NCBI RefSeq assembly: GCF_014842975.1
Contig: NZ_JACYXK010000017.1
Span: 27,640-91,639, forward strand
From: Rhodanobacter sp. DHB23
GTDB lineage: Bacteria; Pseudomonadota; Gammaproteobacteria; Xanthomonadales; Rhodanobacteraceae
Reading direction: 5' to 3'
Length of the DNA: 64,000 nucleotides
Both the position numbers and the translations under genes were made by a program. Every line of letters begins with the position of its first letter. Position 1 is the stretch's first letter. The notes beneath the pieces are model-generated. The model did not search any database. It saw nothing but the letters and a program-made list of their open reading frames with translations, and was not told the origin of the DNA. Positions 44,719 through 54,119 of the stretch are shown piece after piece.

Positions 44719-47289
44719 TCAGAAGTCCTGTTTGAAGCGGACGCCGAAGGTGCGCGGCTGGCTGTAGCCGGTGTAGACCTGTCCGTCCGGATACAGCGCC
44801 GAGGCGCCGTGGGCGCCGCAGATATCCACGCCGCACTCGGCGAACTTGTACTGCGCCGCATGCGCGTTGAACGCGTTGTTGAGGTAGAGGCTGGCCGTCC
44901 AGCTGCCCTTCTCGAAACCCGCGGAGAGGTTGACCAGGTTGTACGACGGCAGGTCGCCGAACAGGCCGTTCTCCACCACGCGCAGGTCGGTGCTGCGCTG
45001 GCCCACGTGCACCAGCGCGCCCTGCACATAGGCGTCGTTGTCGCCGACATCGAAGGTGTAGCGCCCGACGAGGTTGCCCTTGAAGCGCGGCGTGATCGGC
45101 AGGCGGGTGCCGGTGGGCGCCTGCGGCCCGCTCACGGCGTCGCCGGTCTGCGGGTTGATGGTGCCGGCCGGGCAGTTGGTGACCGGGTTGCCGGCGTTGT
45201 CGGTGAAGCCGCAGTAGTTCGAGGTCAGCTTGGCGTCGTAGAACGCGACGCCGGCGCTGAGGTTGAGGTGGTAGGTGGCCTGCCAGACCAGTTGCGACTC
45301 GAAGCCGTCGATGCGCGCGGAGCCCGCGTTCTTGATGATGGTCAGGCCGTTGGGGCCGAGGATGTTGAACTGGAAGTTGTTCCAGTTCTCGCGGAACACC
45401 GCGCCGTTGAACGACAGGCGATTGTCGAGCCAGGAGGTCTTCCAGCCGAACTCGAGGTTGGTCAGGAAGTCCGCCTGGTAGGGCGGCGTGTCGCCCGCGC
45501 GGTTGATGCCGCCCGGGCGGAAGCCCTCCGAGCGGGTGAGGTAGATCATCGCGTCGTGCGAGATGTTCCAGGTCAGGTTGGCCTTGCCCAGCGAACCGCT
45601 GTCCCTGACGGACTTGTTGAAGTCCAGGCACGGCGCGCCGAGGAAGGGCGTCGAACTGATGCAGCCGGCCTGCCCGTAGCTCGAGCCGGGATCGAAGCCG
45701 GTGCTGTAGCCGTAGAAGCCGTACAGGTTGTTCCTGGTGCGGTAGTAGCGCTCGCCGACCGTCAGGGTGAGCGTGTCGGGGATGAAGTCGTAGGACAGCT
45801 CGCCGTACACCGCCTCGTTGTAGTCGTAGCGCACCTGCCGGGTCAGCCAGATCGTGTTCGGCCAGCCGGGCACCGACAGCGAGGACGCCAGGCCGTTGAT
45901 CTGGTAGTCCTGCATGATGTCGTGCTTGTCCTTCTGCCAGAACGCGCCGGCCACCAGGCGCAGGCGGTCGTCGCTGGGCGAGGCGATGCGCAGCTCGTGG
46001 CTGCTGTCGGTGTAGTGGTCGCGGTCGGTGATGAACTCGGACGGATTGATCAGCTGGCCGCTGTTGTCGGTGATGTAGCTGCCCCAGCCCTGCAGCGTGT
46101 CGTACCAGAATGAGTAGTCGCTGTAGTCGGTCGCTTCCTCCTGGTTGCGCTTGAGGTGCGAGTAGTTGTACGTCAGGTCGAAGTCGCCGATCTTGCCCTG
46201 CACGGTGAGCGCGCCCTGCCACCAGCGGTCGTCGACGTACTCGGGGTAGAAGTGGGTGACCTCCTGGTAGCCGACCGCCGGGTCGCTGGCGAAGGTGCCG
46301 TGCGAGATGGTCTGCTGGCCCATCAGGGTCGGGGTGATCGTCCAGTTGTCGTCCAGGTCCACCTTGAGCGCGGCGCGGCCGCCGCTGGTGTTGACGTCGT
46401 TGTAGTCGTTGCGTGCATGTCCCACGCATTGCAGCGTGGTGCTGGGCACGCAATTGTCCGCGTTGCTGATGGTGATGCCGGAGGTCGGGTAGGTGCGCGT
46501 GCCGGCCACGTTGTCGACGTAGCCGGCGTCGTGCTCGTGCCAGCCCACCAGGCGGATCGCCGCGCTGCTGCTGAGCGGGATGTTGAGCATGCCCTCCACG
46601 GTGCCGCCGATGCCGCCGTGCGTGACCGTGTCGGTATCCAGCGAGTAGTTCGCCGCGAAACCGCTGGGGTCGGGCTTGTTGGTGATGATGCGCAACGCGC
46701 CCGCCTCGGCGCTGGCGCCGTACAGCGTGCCCTGCGGGCCGGCCAGCACCTCGATGCGGGCGATGTCGTACATGTGGATGTCGAGCGGGCCCTGGATCGT
46801 GGTGATCGGCTGCTCGTCCAGGTACACGCCCACGCTGGGCTGCGAGCCGGAGTGGTTGGTGTTGCCGCCGCTGGCCACGCCGCGCATGTAGATCGAGGCG
46901 AAGCCCGGCCCGGTGGCGATGCCGCCGCCACCCTCCTGGAAATCGACGCTGGGCAGGTACTGCACGTAGTCCTTGAAGCTCTGCACCTGCAGCGCCTGCA
47001 ACTGGTCGTTCTCCAGCACGTTGATGCTGATCGGTACCTTCTGCAGGTTCTCGACGCGCTTCTGCGCGGTCACCGTGACCTCGCTCAGGGTGGTGGTCTT
47101 CGGCTTCTTCGCCGGCGTAGCCGCCGGCTTCGCCGCCGCATTCGCGGTGCCGCCCTGCCCGGCCGCCTGCCCCGCGTCCTGCGCCATGGCCGGTGCGGCG
47201 ATGGCCAGGCAGATCGCCGCCGCCAGCGGCAGCCGGGCCACCCTGGCCCGCGGCGTCCCCATGGTCCGTTTCCATCTGTTCGTGTGCAT
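44719..47289 (-). CDS. TonB-dependent receptor
   Basis: An 856-aa outer-membrane receptor. A signal peptide (LPLAAAICLAIAAPAMAQ) is followed by an Ala/Pro/Lys-rich linker, a TonB-box-like TLSEVTVTAQKR (about residue 70), a plug domain (about 80-200, with IYMRGVASGG and IEVLAGPQGTLYGASAEAGA) and a 22-strand-type barrel ending in RFKQDF with terminal Phe. The substrate is not evident; the family serves siderophores, haem, cobalamin and carbohydrates. A TPR-sulfotransferase gene lies 32 nt upstream on the same strand. GGGGAGGG precedes ATG 47289. Confidence 0.93.
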   Translation of the reverse strand: MHTNRWKRTMGTPRARVARLPLAAAICLAIAAPAMAQDAGQAAGQGGTANAAAKPAATPAKKPKTTTLSEVTVTAQKRVENLQKVPISINVLENDQLQALQVQSFKDYVQYLPSVDFQEGGGGIATGPGFASIYMRGVASGGNTNHSGSQPSVGVYLDEQPITTIQGPLDIHMYDIARIEVLAGPQGTLYGASAEAGALRIITNKPDPSGFAANYSLDTDTVTHGGIGGTVEGMLNIPLSSSAAIRLVGWHEHDAGYVDNVAGTRTYPTSGITISNADNCVPSTTLQCVGHARNDYNDVNTSGGRAALKVDLDDNWTITPTLMGQQTISHGTFASDPAVGYQEVTHFYPEYVDDRWWQGALTVQGKIGDFDLTYNYSHLKRNQEEATDYSDYSFWYDTLQGWGSYITDNSGQLINPSEFITDRDHYTDSSHELRIASPSDDRLRLVAGAFWQKDKHDIMQDYQINGLASSLSVPGWPNTIWLTRQVRYDYNEAVYGELSYDFIPDTLTLTVGERYYRTRNNLYGFYGYSTGFDPGSSYGQAGCISSTPFLGAPCLDFNKSVRDSGSLGKANLTWNISHDAMIYLTRSEGFRPGGINRAGDTPPYQADFLTNLEFGWKTSWLDNRLSFNGAVFRENWNNFQFNILGPNGLTIIKNAGSARIDGFESQLVWQATYHLNLSAGVAFYDAKLTSNYCGFTDNAGNPVTNCPAGTINPQTGDAVSGPQAPTGTRLPITPRFKGNLVGRYTFDVGDNDAYVQGALVHVGQRSTDLRVVENGLFGDLPSYNLVNLSAGFEKGSWTASLYLNNAFNAHAAQYKFAECGVDICGAHGASALYPDGQVYTGYSQPRTFGVRFKQDF

Positions 47290-47321
47290 AAACCCTCCCC
47301 AGGCAAATCCACGATGGTCGA

Positions 47322-49355
47322 TCAGTTGTCGAACTGCCACTCCCCTTCCGGCGCTTCCGGATAGCTCGCCAGCACCGGCCCCAGGGTCGATGCCAGCGGC
47401 TCCAGCCACGCCATGTAATGCCGCCAGTGATCCACTCCCTCGCGATAGATCGGCTGGCGTACCTGTTCCGAGCTGGCCGTGCGCACCGGCCGCGGATTCT
47501 GGAAAAAGCGCAGGCACGCGTCCTCGAACGGCAGGCCGCAGTAGTCGAGCAGCCGGCGCACCTCGCCCGCAGTGTCGTCGACCATGCGCTCGTACACCAC
47601 GCGGTGGACGCGCCCGGGCAGCACGGCGTCGAAATGCGCCATCAGCGCCACGTAGTCGCGGTAGTAGCGCCCCACGTCCGCGAGGTCGTAGCTGAATTCC
47701 TGCCCGCGCGCGAAGTGCTGCTTGAAAGCCGAGAAGCCGCAGGCCAGCGGATGCCGGCGCGCATCGATGATCTTCGCGTTCGGCAGCATCAGGTGGATCA
47801 GGCCGATGTGCATGAAATTGTTCGGCATCTTGTCGATGAACAGCGGCGCCGCGGTCTTGCGCTGGATGCGGGTGTGCGCCAGGTAGCGCTCGCCGAGCGC
47901 GCGCAGCGCATCGGCGTCGAGCGCCGCCAGCGCGGCGTGGTAGGGCATCGCGTCGTCGGCGTCGCCCTGCTGGCGCAGCAGCCGCGTGATCGAGATGATC
48001 TCCGGCAGCTCCATCGTGCCTTCGACCTGGCTGTGGCTGGACAGGATCTGCTCGATCAGGGTGGAGCCGGCGCGCGGCAGGCCGACCACGAAGATCGGAT
48101 CGGGCGCGGGATGGCCCGCGCCGGCGCGCGCGGCGAAGAAATCCGGCGTGTAGCGCTCGCGGATGCAGCGCACGCGCGCACTGGTGTCGTCGGCGCTGTA
48201 GTCCAGCTTCGCGCGCCGGATCGCGTTGCCCTGCGCGTAGTGGCGGAACGACGGTTCGTACTCGCCGGCATCCTCCAGCGCCTTGCCGACGGCGAACGCC
48301 AGGTGCAGGCGGTCGTCCTCGGCCAGGTCGGCGCGCGCCAGCTGCCGGCGCATCGCGTCCAGTTCGTCGGCGCCGAAGCGGAAGGTCTTGAGGTTGGCCA
48401 GGCTCCACCAGACTTCGCCGAACGACGGCTTGAGCTCCAGGCTGCGCCGGTAGGCGGCGATGGCGCGCTCGAGATGCCCGGCGGTCTTCAGCGCGTGGCC
48501 GTAGCTCACCCACAGCTTCGGCGTGTCCGGGTAACTCTCCGCCAGTTCGGCGTAGATGCGGATGGCCGGTTCGTAGTCGCCGACCCGGCACAGCACCGCC
48601 GCCTTCAGGTTGCGGCAACCGGCATCGCCGGGATCGGCCGCCAGCAGGCGCTCGATCTCGGCCAGCGCCTGTTCCGGCCGGTTGCTGCGATGCAGGAGCA
48701 GCGCATAGTTGCGGCGCGCCTCGCCGAAGCCGGGGGCCAGTTCCAGGCAGCGTTCGAGCAGGTGCAGGGCATCCTCGTTGCGGCCCAGCCGGGCGGCGAC
48801 CTCGGCGAACATGCGGATCGCCGCCACGTCGGTGGGCGCCTGCTTCAGGCGCGCGCGCAGCATCCGCTCGGCCTCGGGAATGCGGTTCTCGACCAGGGCG
48901 ACGGCGGCGGCCATCAATTGCGGATCGCGGGTGGAATGGCGCACGTGGCTGGCGTACGCCACGTCGGCGGCGGCCTGCTCGCCGGCCGCCATCAGGCAAT
49001 CGCCTAGCACGCGCCAGGCCTGCGGCAACCCGGGCTGCAACGCCACCGCCCGGCGCAGCGCGGCGATGGCCTCCTCGCCGCGGCCGCAGCGCGCCAGCGC
49101 CTGCCCCAGGTCGAACTGGATCGCCGCCCGGTCCGGTTGCGCGCGCGCCAACGGCACGAGCAGTTCGAGCGCACCGGGCAGGTTGCCCTGCAGCGAGCGC
49201 ACCGTCGCCAGCAGTTGCAATGCGACCGGATGGCCGGGAGCCGCCTGCAGTATCCCGTCGAGCTGTTCGGTCGCCAGCACCGGATCGCGCTCCAGCAGTC
49301 GTGCGGCGTGGGCCAGCGCCTGCTCCAGCGTGCCGGTGGCGGCGGCCTCCGTCAT
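47322..49355 (-). CDS. TPR-repeat sulfotransferase family protein
   Basis: A 677-aa protein in two parts. Residues 1 to about 400 are tetratricopeptide repeats (for example AIQFDLGQALARCGRGEEAI and ALHLLERCLELAPGFGEARR). The C-terminal part is a sulfotransferase domain with the 5'-phosphosulfate loop FVVGLPRAGSTLIEQILSSH and a 3'-phosphate motif near DARRHPLACGFSAFKQHF. The donor would be PAPS; the acceptor is unknown. ATG 49355 (MTEAAATG) was chosen; the frame is open to 49430 without a well-spaced ribosome site. It appears to form an operon with the receptor downstream. Confidence 0.88.
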   Translation of the reverse strand: MTEAAATGTLEQALAHAARLLERDPVLATEQLDGILQAAPGHPVALQLLATVRSLQGNLPGALELLVPLARAQPDRAAIQFDLGQALARCGRGEEAIAALRRAVALQPGLPQAWRVLGDCLMAAGEQAAADVAYASHVRHSTRDPQLMAAAVALVENRIPEAERMLRARLKQAPTDVAAIRMFAEVAARLGRNEDALHLLERCLELAPGFGEARRNYALLLHRSNRPEQALAEIERLLAADPGDAGCRNLKAAVLCRVGDYEPAIRIYAELAESYPDTPKLWVSYGHALKTAGHLERAIAAYRRSLELKPSFGEVWWSLANLKTFRFGADELDAMRRQLARADLAEDDRLHLAFAVGKALEDAGEYEPSFRHYAQGNAIRRAKLDYSADDTSARVRCIRERYTPDFFAARAGAGHPAPDPIFVVGLPRAGSTLIEQILSSHSQVEGTMELPEIISITRLLRQQGDADDAMPYHAALAALDADALRALGERYLAHTRIQRKTAAPLFIDKMPNNFMHIGLIHLMLPNAKIIDARRHPLACGFSAFKQHFARGQEFSYDLADVGRYYRDYVALMAHFDAVLPGRVHRVVYERMVDDTAGEVRRLLDYCGLPFEDACLRFFQNPRPVRTASSEQVRQPIYREGVDHWRHYMAWLEPLASTLGPVLASYPEAPEGEWQFDN

Positions 49356-49630
49356 GCGCGGGCTTGCCGCGGCGGCGCGGGCAACGGGTGCGGGGCGGTT
49401 CCCGCACGGCACGACAGCAACACGACGCATGGCATGGGCGACGGCGGCTCCTCACGAGGTTCACGGCAATCTAGCACCCCGGTCCGGCCGGCAGATAGGG
49501 GCATGGCGACGATGCCGCGACGGTGGACACGCGCGCCGGGATCGGACATACACTGCCGGAACGCGCGGAGCATGGATGCCCCGAAGACGATGGCCCGTCG
49601 CGCCCATGCCATCCGGGGAATCAATCCGCC

Positions 49631-50701
49631 ATGACTGCCGACACCCAGGTCGAGGAACTCAACCGCGCGCACGCCCTGCCCGCGCGCTACTACGCCGGCG
49701 CGGCGGTGCTGGCGATGGAGCAGCGCGCGGTGTTCGCGCGCAGCTGGCAACTGGTGGCCCACCAGGAGCAACTGGCCGAACCGGGCGACCACGTGGTCGA
49801 ACAGGTCGCCGGCGTGCCCGTGCTGCTGGTGCGCGGGCAGGACGGCGTGCTGCGCGCCTTCCCCAACGTGTGCCGCCATCGCGCCGGGCCGCTGGCGCTG
49901 TGCGACGGCAAGGGCATCCGCGCCCTGCACTGCAAGTACCACGGCTGGACCTACACGCTGGAAGGCCAGCTGCGCAGCGCGCCGGAGATGCAGGACGCCT
50001 GTGATTTCCGCGTCGAGGACATCCACCTGCCGCCGCTGCGCGTGCACGAGTGGCAGGGCCTGGTGTTCGTGGCGCTGGACACGGAGGTGCCGGCGTTCGA
50101 CGCGGTCTACGGCGGCATCGCCGAACGCATCGCGCCGATCGACCTGGCGGCGATGCGCTACCTGCGCCGCGACACCTACGACATCGAATGCAACTGGAAG
50201 GTCTACGTCGACAACTTCCTCGAGGGCTACCACCTGCCGCACGTGCACCCCGGCCTGTCGCGCGTGCTCGACTACCGCGCCTACGACACCGAGCTGTCCG
50301 CGTGGCACTCGCTGCAATCCTCGCCGTTGCGCAACAGCAGCGGGATCTACGGCGACGGCGAGGCGTTCTACTACTTCGTCTATCCCAACGTGATGCTCAA
50401 CATCATGCCGGGGCGGCTGCAGACCAACCGCATCCTGCCGCTGGGGGCGGACCGCTGCCGCGTGGTGTTCGACTACTACTACGCGCAGGACGCGGGCGCC
50501 CAGGCGCGCATCGCCGCCGACCAGGGCTTCAGCGACGAGGTGCAGCACGAGGACATCGCGATCTGCGAGGCGGTGCAGAAGGGCCTGGCCTCCGGCCGCT
50601 ACGTGCCCGGCCGCCTGAACCCTAAGCGCGAGAGCGGCGTCTGGCATTTCCAGAACCTGCTGCGCGCGGCCTATGCCGGACCCGCCGGGGAGTCCGCATG
50701 A
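49631..50701 (+). CDS. Rieske non-haem iron oxygenase, alpha subunit
   Basis: A 356-aa oxygenase. The Rieske [2Fe-2S] ligands are C-R-H (in NVCRHRAGPL) and CKYHGW, about residues 80-103. The mononuclear iron site is in DNFLEGYHLPHVHPG (about 195-210) with the carboxylate ligand in QHEDIAICE (about 300). Family members hydroxylate aromatics or N-demethylate quaternary amines (choline monooxygenase, GbcA, stachydrine demethylase). Next to a DgcA-like gene, N-demethylation is favoured. The stop overlaps the transporter start (ATGA). No reductase gene is nearby. Confidence 0.88.
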   Translation: MTADTQVEELNRAHALPARYYAGAAVLAMEQRAVFARSWQLVAHQEQLAEPGDHVVEQVAGVPVLLVRGQDGVLRAFPNVCRHRAGPLALCDGKGIRALHCKYHGWTYTLEGQLRSAPEMQDACDFRVEDIHLPPLRVHEWQGLVFVALDTEVPAFDAVYGGIAERIAPIDLAAMRYLRRDTYDIECNWKVYVDNFLEGYHLPHVHPGLSRVLDYRAYDTELSAWHSLQSSPLRNSSGIYGDGEAFYYFVYPNVMLNIMPGRLQTNRILPLGADRCRVVFDYYYAQDAGAQARIAADQGFSDEVQHEDIAICEAVQKGLASGRYVPGRLNPKRESGVWHFQNLLRAAYAGPAGESA

Positions 50702-52038
50702 GCGGCGGCGCAACCGCCGCCGCTCACGGCGAACGCAAGATCGGCTTCTGGACCTGCACGGCGCTGGTGATCGGCAACGTGATCGGCATGGGCATCTTCG
50801 TGCTGCCCGCCGCGTTGGCGCCCTACGGCTTCAACGCGCTGATCGGCTGGGCCGTGGTGCTGGCGGGAGCGCTGGCGCTGGCCCGCGTGTTTTCGATTCT
50901 GGCCCGGGCCCTGCCCGATGCCGGCGGTCCCTACGGCTACATCCGCCACACGCTCGGCGACCTGCCGGCCTACCTGTCGCTGTGGGCGTACTGGGTATCG
51001 GTGTGGATCACCAATGCCGCACTGGCGACCGGCGTGGTCGGTTACCTGGTGGCGGCATTCCCGGCGCTGGGCGCGCTGCCGCCGATGTGGTTCGCGCAGG
51101 GCCTGCTGTGGACGCTGGTGGCGATCAACCTGTGCGGCGTGCGTACCGGCGGCGGCGTGCAGATCCTCACCACCGCGCTGAAGCTGCTGCCGATGCTGGC
51201 GATCGCCCTGCTGGGCGGCTGGTTGCTGCTGACCTCGCCGGCCAGCTACACCGCGCACCTGCCCGCCACGCCGATCAACCTGGGCGGCGTGACCGCGGCC
51301 ACCAGCATCGCCCTGTTCGCGATGCTGGGGGTCGAATCGGCCAGCGTGCCGGCCGCGCGCGTGGACGAGCCGGCACGCACCATCCCGCGCGCGACCATGA
51401 TCGGCACCGCGCTCGCCGCGCTGGTCTATGTCGTCGTCTCGGCCATACCGCTGCTGCTGATCCGGCAACCGGAACTGGCCGCGACCAGCGCACCGTTCGC
51501 GCTGGTGATGGACCGCTTCGCCGCCGCCGGCTCGGGACGCTGGCTGGCGCTGTTCGTGGCGATCAGCGGGCTGGGCGCGCTGAACGGCTGGACCCTGCTG
51601 GTGGGCGAGCTGACCCGCACGATGGCCGACCACGGCGTGCTGCCGGCCGTGCTCGCGCGCCACGACCGCCGGGGCACGCCGACGCTCTCGCTGCTGGTCA
51701 CCGGCGCACTGTCCGCGGCGATGATAGCGATGAGCTACAGCAAGTCGCTGGTGTCCGCCTTCACCTTCCTCACCCTGCTGGGGACGGCCGCCAACCTGCC
51801 GCTCTACCTGTGCTGCGCGCTGGCGCTGATGGTGCTGTGGCGCCGGCGCCACGAGGTCTGCGCCTCGCAGGGGGCGTTGCTGGCCGCGCTGGTCTGCGTG
51901 CTGTTCGTGGCCTTTGCCTTCGTCGGCGCGGGCCGCGGCCCCTTCCTGTGCGCGATCGGGCTGGTCGCGGCGGGATTGCCGCTGTACGCGCTGATGCGCC
52001 TGCGCCGCCGCGCCGTGGCCGGGGCGATGCCCGAATGA
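50698..52038 (+). CDS. APC-family amino acid/amine permease
   Basis: A 446-aa membrane protein with about twelve helices. The APC signature is in TM1 (ALVIGNVIGMGIFVLPAAL) and the protein has GGPYGYIRHTLGDLPAYLSL. It resembles the basic amino acid/polyamine antiporter branch (AdiC/PotE/YjeH-like). Overlapping genes on both sides (ATGA at each junction) imply it imports the substrate of the flanking oxidative enzymes. Substrate identity is inferred only as a small N-methylated amino compound. Confidence 0.88.
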   Translation: MSGGATAAAHGERKIGFWTCTALVIGNVIGMGIFVLPAALAPYGFNALIGWAVVLAGALALARVFSILARALPDAGGPYGYIRHTLGDLPAYLSLWAYWVSVWITNAALATGVVGYLVAAFPALGALPPMWFAQGLLWTLVAINLCGVRTGGGVQILTTALKLLPMLAIALLGGWLLLTSPASYTAHLPATPINLGGVTAATSIALFAMLGVESASVPAARVDEPARTIPRATMIGTALAALVYVVVSAIPLLLIRQPELAATSAPFALVMDRFAAAGSGRWLALFVAISGLGALNGWTLLVGELTRTMADHGVLPAVLARHDRRGTPTLSLLVTGALSAAMIAMSYSKSLVSAFTFLTLLGTAANLPLYLCCALALMVLWRRRHEVCASQGALLAALVCVLFVAFAFVGAGRGPFLCAIGLVAAGLPLYALMRLRRRAVAGAMPE

Positions 52039-54119
52039 GGGATCCGCGCTACGACGTCCTGTTCGAACCGGTGCGGATCGGCCCGGTCACCGCGAAGAAC
52101 CGCTTCTTCCAGGTGCCGCACTGCAACGGCATGGGCCACGCGATGCCGCTGGCGCACGCGGCGATGCGCGAGGTGAAGGCCGAGGGCGGCTGGGCGGTGG
52201 TGTCCACCGAGGAATGCGAGATCCACCCCAGCGGCGACCTCACGCCCTACGTCGAGGCGCGGCTGTGGGACGACCGCGACATCCCCGCGCTGGCATTGAT
52301 GTGCGACAAGGTGCACGCACACGGCGCGCTGGCCGCGCTGGAGCTGACCCACAACGGCCCCACCGCGTCGAACCTGTATTCGCGCGAGGTGCTGATCGCG
52401 CCGTCGCCGCAGCCGACCAAGTACGGCTATCCGCACCAGGCGCGCGCGATGACACTGCACGACATCCGCGAATACCGCCGCTGGCACCGCGAGGCGGCGA
52501 TCCGCGGCAAGCGCGCCGGCATGGACATCATCTACGTCTATGCCGCGCACGACCTCTCGCTGGCGATGCACTTCCTGCAGCGCCGGCGCAACCGGCGCAG
52601 CGACGAGTACGGCGGCCCGCTGGAGAACCGCGTACGCCTGCTGCGCGAGGTGCTGCAGGACACGAAGGAAGCGGTGGGCGACCGCTGCGCGGTGGCGCTG
52701 CGCTTCGCCGTCGAGGAAGGGCTGGGCCCCGGCGGCGTGGAGCTGGCCGAGGCGCAGGACATCGTGGGCATGCTGGCCGAACTGCCCGACCTGTGGGACG
52801 TGAACCTCGCCGCCTGGTACAACGACTCGGTGCCCTCGCGCTTCGCCGCCGAGGGCGCGCAGGAACCCTTCATAGCTTTCGTCAAGAAGACCACCGGCAA
52901 GCCGGTGGTGGGCGTGGGCCGCTTCACCTCGCCCGACACCATGGTGTCGCAGCTCAGGCGCGGCGTGCTCGACCTGATCGGTTGCGCACGCCCGTCGATC
53001 GCCGACCCGTTCCTGCCGCGCAAGATCGAAGAGGGCCGCGCCGACGACATCCGCGAATGCATCGGCTGCAACATCTGCGTCTCCGGCGACATGACCATCT
53101 CGCCGATCCGCTGCACGCAGAACCCGACCATGGGCGAGGAATGGCGCAAGGACTGGCACCCGGAACGCATCGCGCCGGTGCGCACGCCGGCGCGCGTGCT
53201 GGTGGTCGGCGCCGGCCCCGCCGGGCTGGAGGCCGCGCGCGCGCTGGGCCAGCGCGGCTGCGACGTGAGCGTGGCCGAGGCACGCCGCGAACTCGGCGGA
53301 CGCGTCACGCGCGAGTCGCGCCTGCCGGGGCTGGCCGAATGGGCGCGCGTGCGCGACTGGCGCGTGGGCCAGATCGGCAAGCTGGCGAACGTGGCGGTCT
53401 ACCTCGACTCGGTGCTGGGCGCGCAGGACGTGCTGGACTTCGGCGCCGGGCACGTGGTGCTGGCCACCGGCTGCCACTGGCGCCGCGACGGCTACGGCCG
53501 CAGCAACGGCTTCGACATTCCCGGCTTCGCCGGCAACCCGCGCGTGTTCACGCCCGACGACCTGATGGACGGCCGCCTGCCGCAAGGCCGCGTGGTGGTG
53601 TTCGACGACGACGGCTACTACCACGGCAGCGTGGCGGCCGAACTGCTGCGCCGGCACGGCTGCGAGGTGGTCCACCTGACCCCGGACGACAGCATCGCGC
53701 CGTGGAGCCAGCACACGCTCGACTACCGGCACGTCCGCAAACGGATGGCCCAGCTCGGCATCGAAGCGATGGTGTCGCACGACGTCGTCGGCTACGACGG
53801 CGGCACGCTCCTCGTCGAGGACGTCTGGACCCACCGGCGCCGCGAGCTGGCCTGCGACGCCGTGGTCGCCGTCACCGCCCGCCTGCCCGACGACGCGCTG
53901 TATCAGGCGCTGAAGCAGCGCGAGGCGGAGTGGACCGACGCCGGCATCCGCAGCCTGCGCTGCATCGGCGACGCCGAGGCGCCGGGCCTGATCGCGCACG
54001 CGGTCTACGCCGGCCACCGCTACGCCCGCGAACTGCAGGAGCCGCGCGACGGCGAGGTCGCGTTCAAGCGGCATTTCCACACCGTTGACGCCGACGACCT
54101 GCGCCGCCCGCGCGGTTGA
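52035..54119 (+). CDS. DgcA-like FMN/FAD/4Fe-4S demethylating dehydrogenase
   Basis: A 694-aa flavoprotein of the trimethylamine dehydrogenase/2,4-dienoyl-CoA reductase class. The N-terminal TIM barrel begins EPVRIGPVTAKNRFFQVPHC, with the Cys that carries 6-S-cysteinyl FMN in trimethylamine dehydrogenase. The [4Fe-4S] motif is CIGCNICVSGDMTISPIRC (about residues 336-354), followed by NPTMGEEWRKDWHPER and a Rossmann domain starting RVLVVGAGPAGLEAARALG. These motifs are especially like dimethylglycine and stachydrine-pathway demethylases. ATG 52035 overlaps the permease stop. It ends convergent with the decayed gene at 54120. Confidence 0.88.
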   Translation: MRDPRYDVLFEPVRIGPVTAKNRFFQVPHCNGMGHAMPLAHAAMREVKAEGGWAVVSTEECEIHPSGDLTPYVEARLWDDRDIPALALMCDKVHAHGALAALELTHNGPTASNLYSREVLIAPSPQPTKYGYPHQARAMTLHDIREYRRWHREAAIRGKRAGMDIIYVYAAHDLSLAMHFLQRRRNRRSDEYGGPLENRVRLLREVLQDTKEAVGDRCAVALRFAVEEGLGPGGVELAEAQDIVGMLAELPDLWDVNLAAWYNDSVPSRFAAEGAQEPFIAFVKKTTGKPVVGVGRFTSPDTMVSQLRRGVLDLIGCARPSIADPFLPRKIEEGRADDIRECIGCNICVSGDMTISPIRCTQNPTMGEEWRKDWHPERIAPVRTPARVLVVGAGPAGLEAARALGQRGCDVSVAEARRELGGRVTRESRLPGLAEWARVRDWRVGQIGKLANVAVYLDSVLGAQDVLDFGAGHVVLATGCHWRRDGYGRSNGFDIPGFAGNPRVFTPDDLMDGRLPQGRVVVFDDDGYYHGSVAAELLRRHGCEVVHLTPDDSIAPWSQHTLDYRHVRKRMAQLGIEAMVSHDVVGYDGGTLLVEDVWTHRRRELACDAVVAVTARLPDDALYQALKQREAEWTDAGIRSLRCIGDAEAPGLIAHAVYAGHRYARELQEPRDGEVAFKRHFHTVDADDLRRPRG

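Noticed and set aside
44719..49464. A single 1581-codon frame joining sulfotransferase and receptor regions
   Set aside because: The receptor has its own signal peptide and ribosome site at 47289, and the sulfotransferase lies in another frame ending at 47322.
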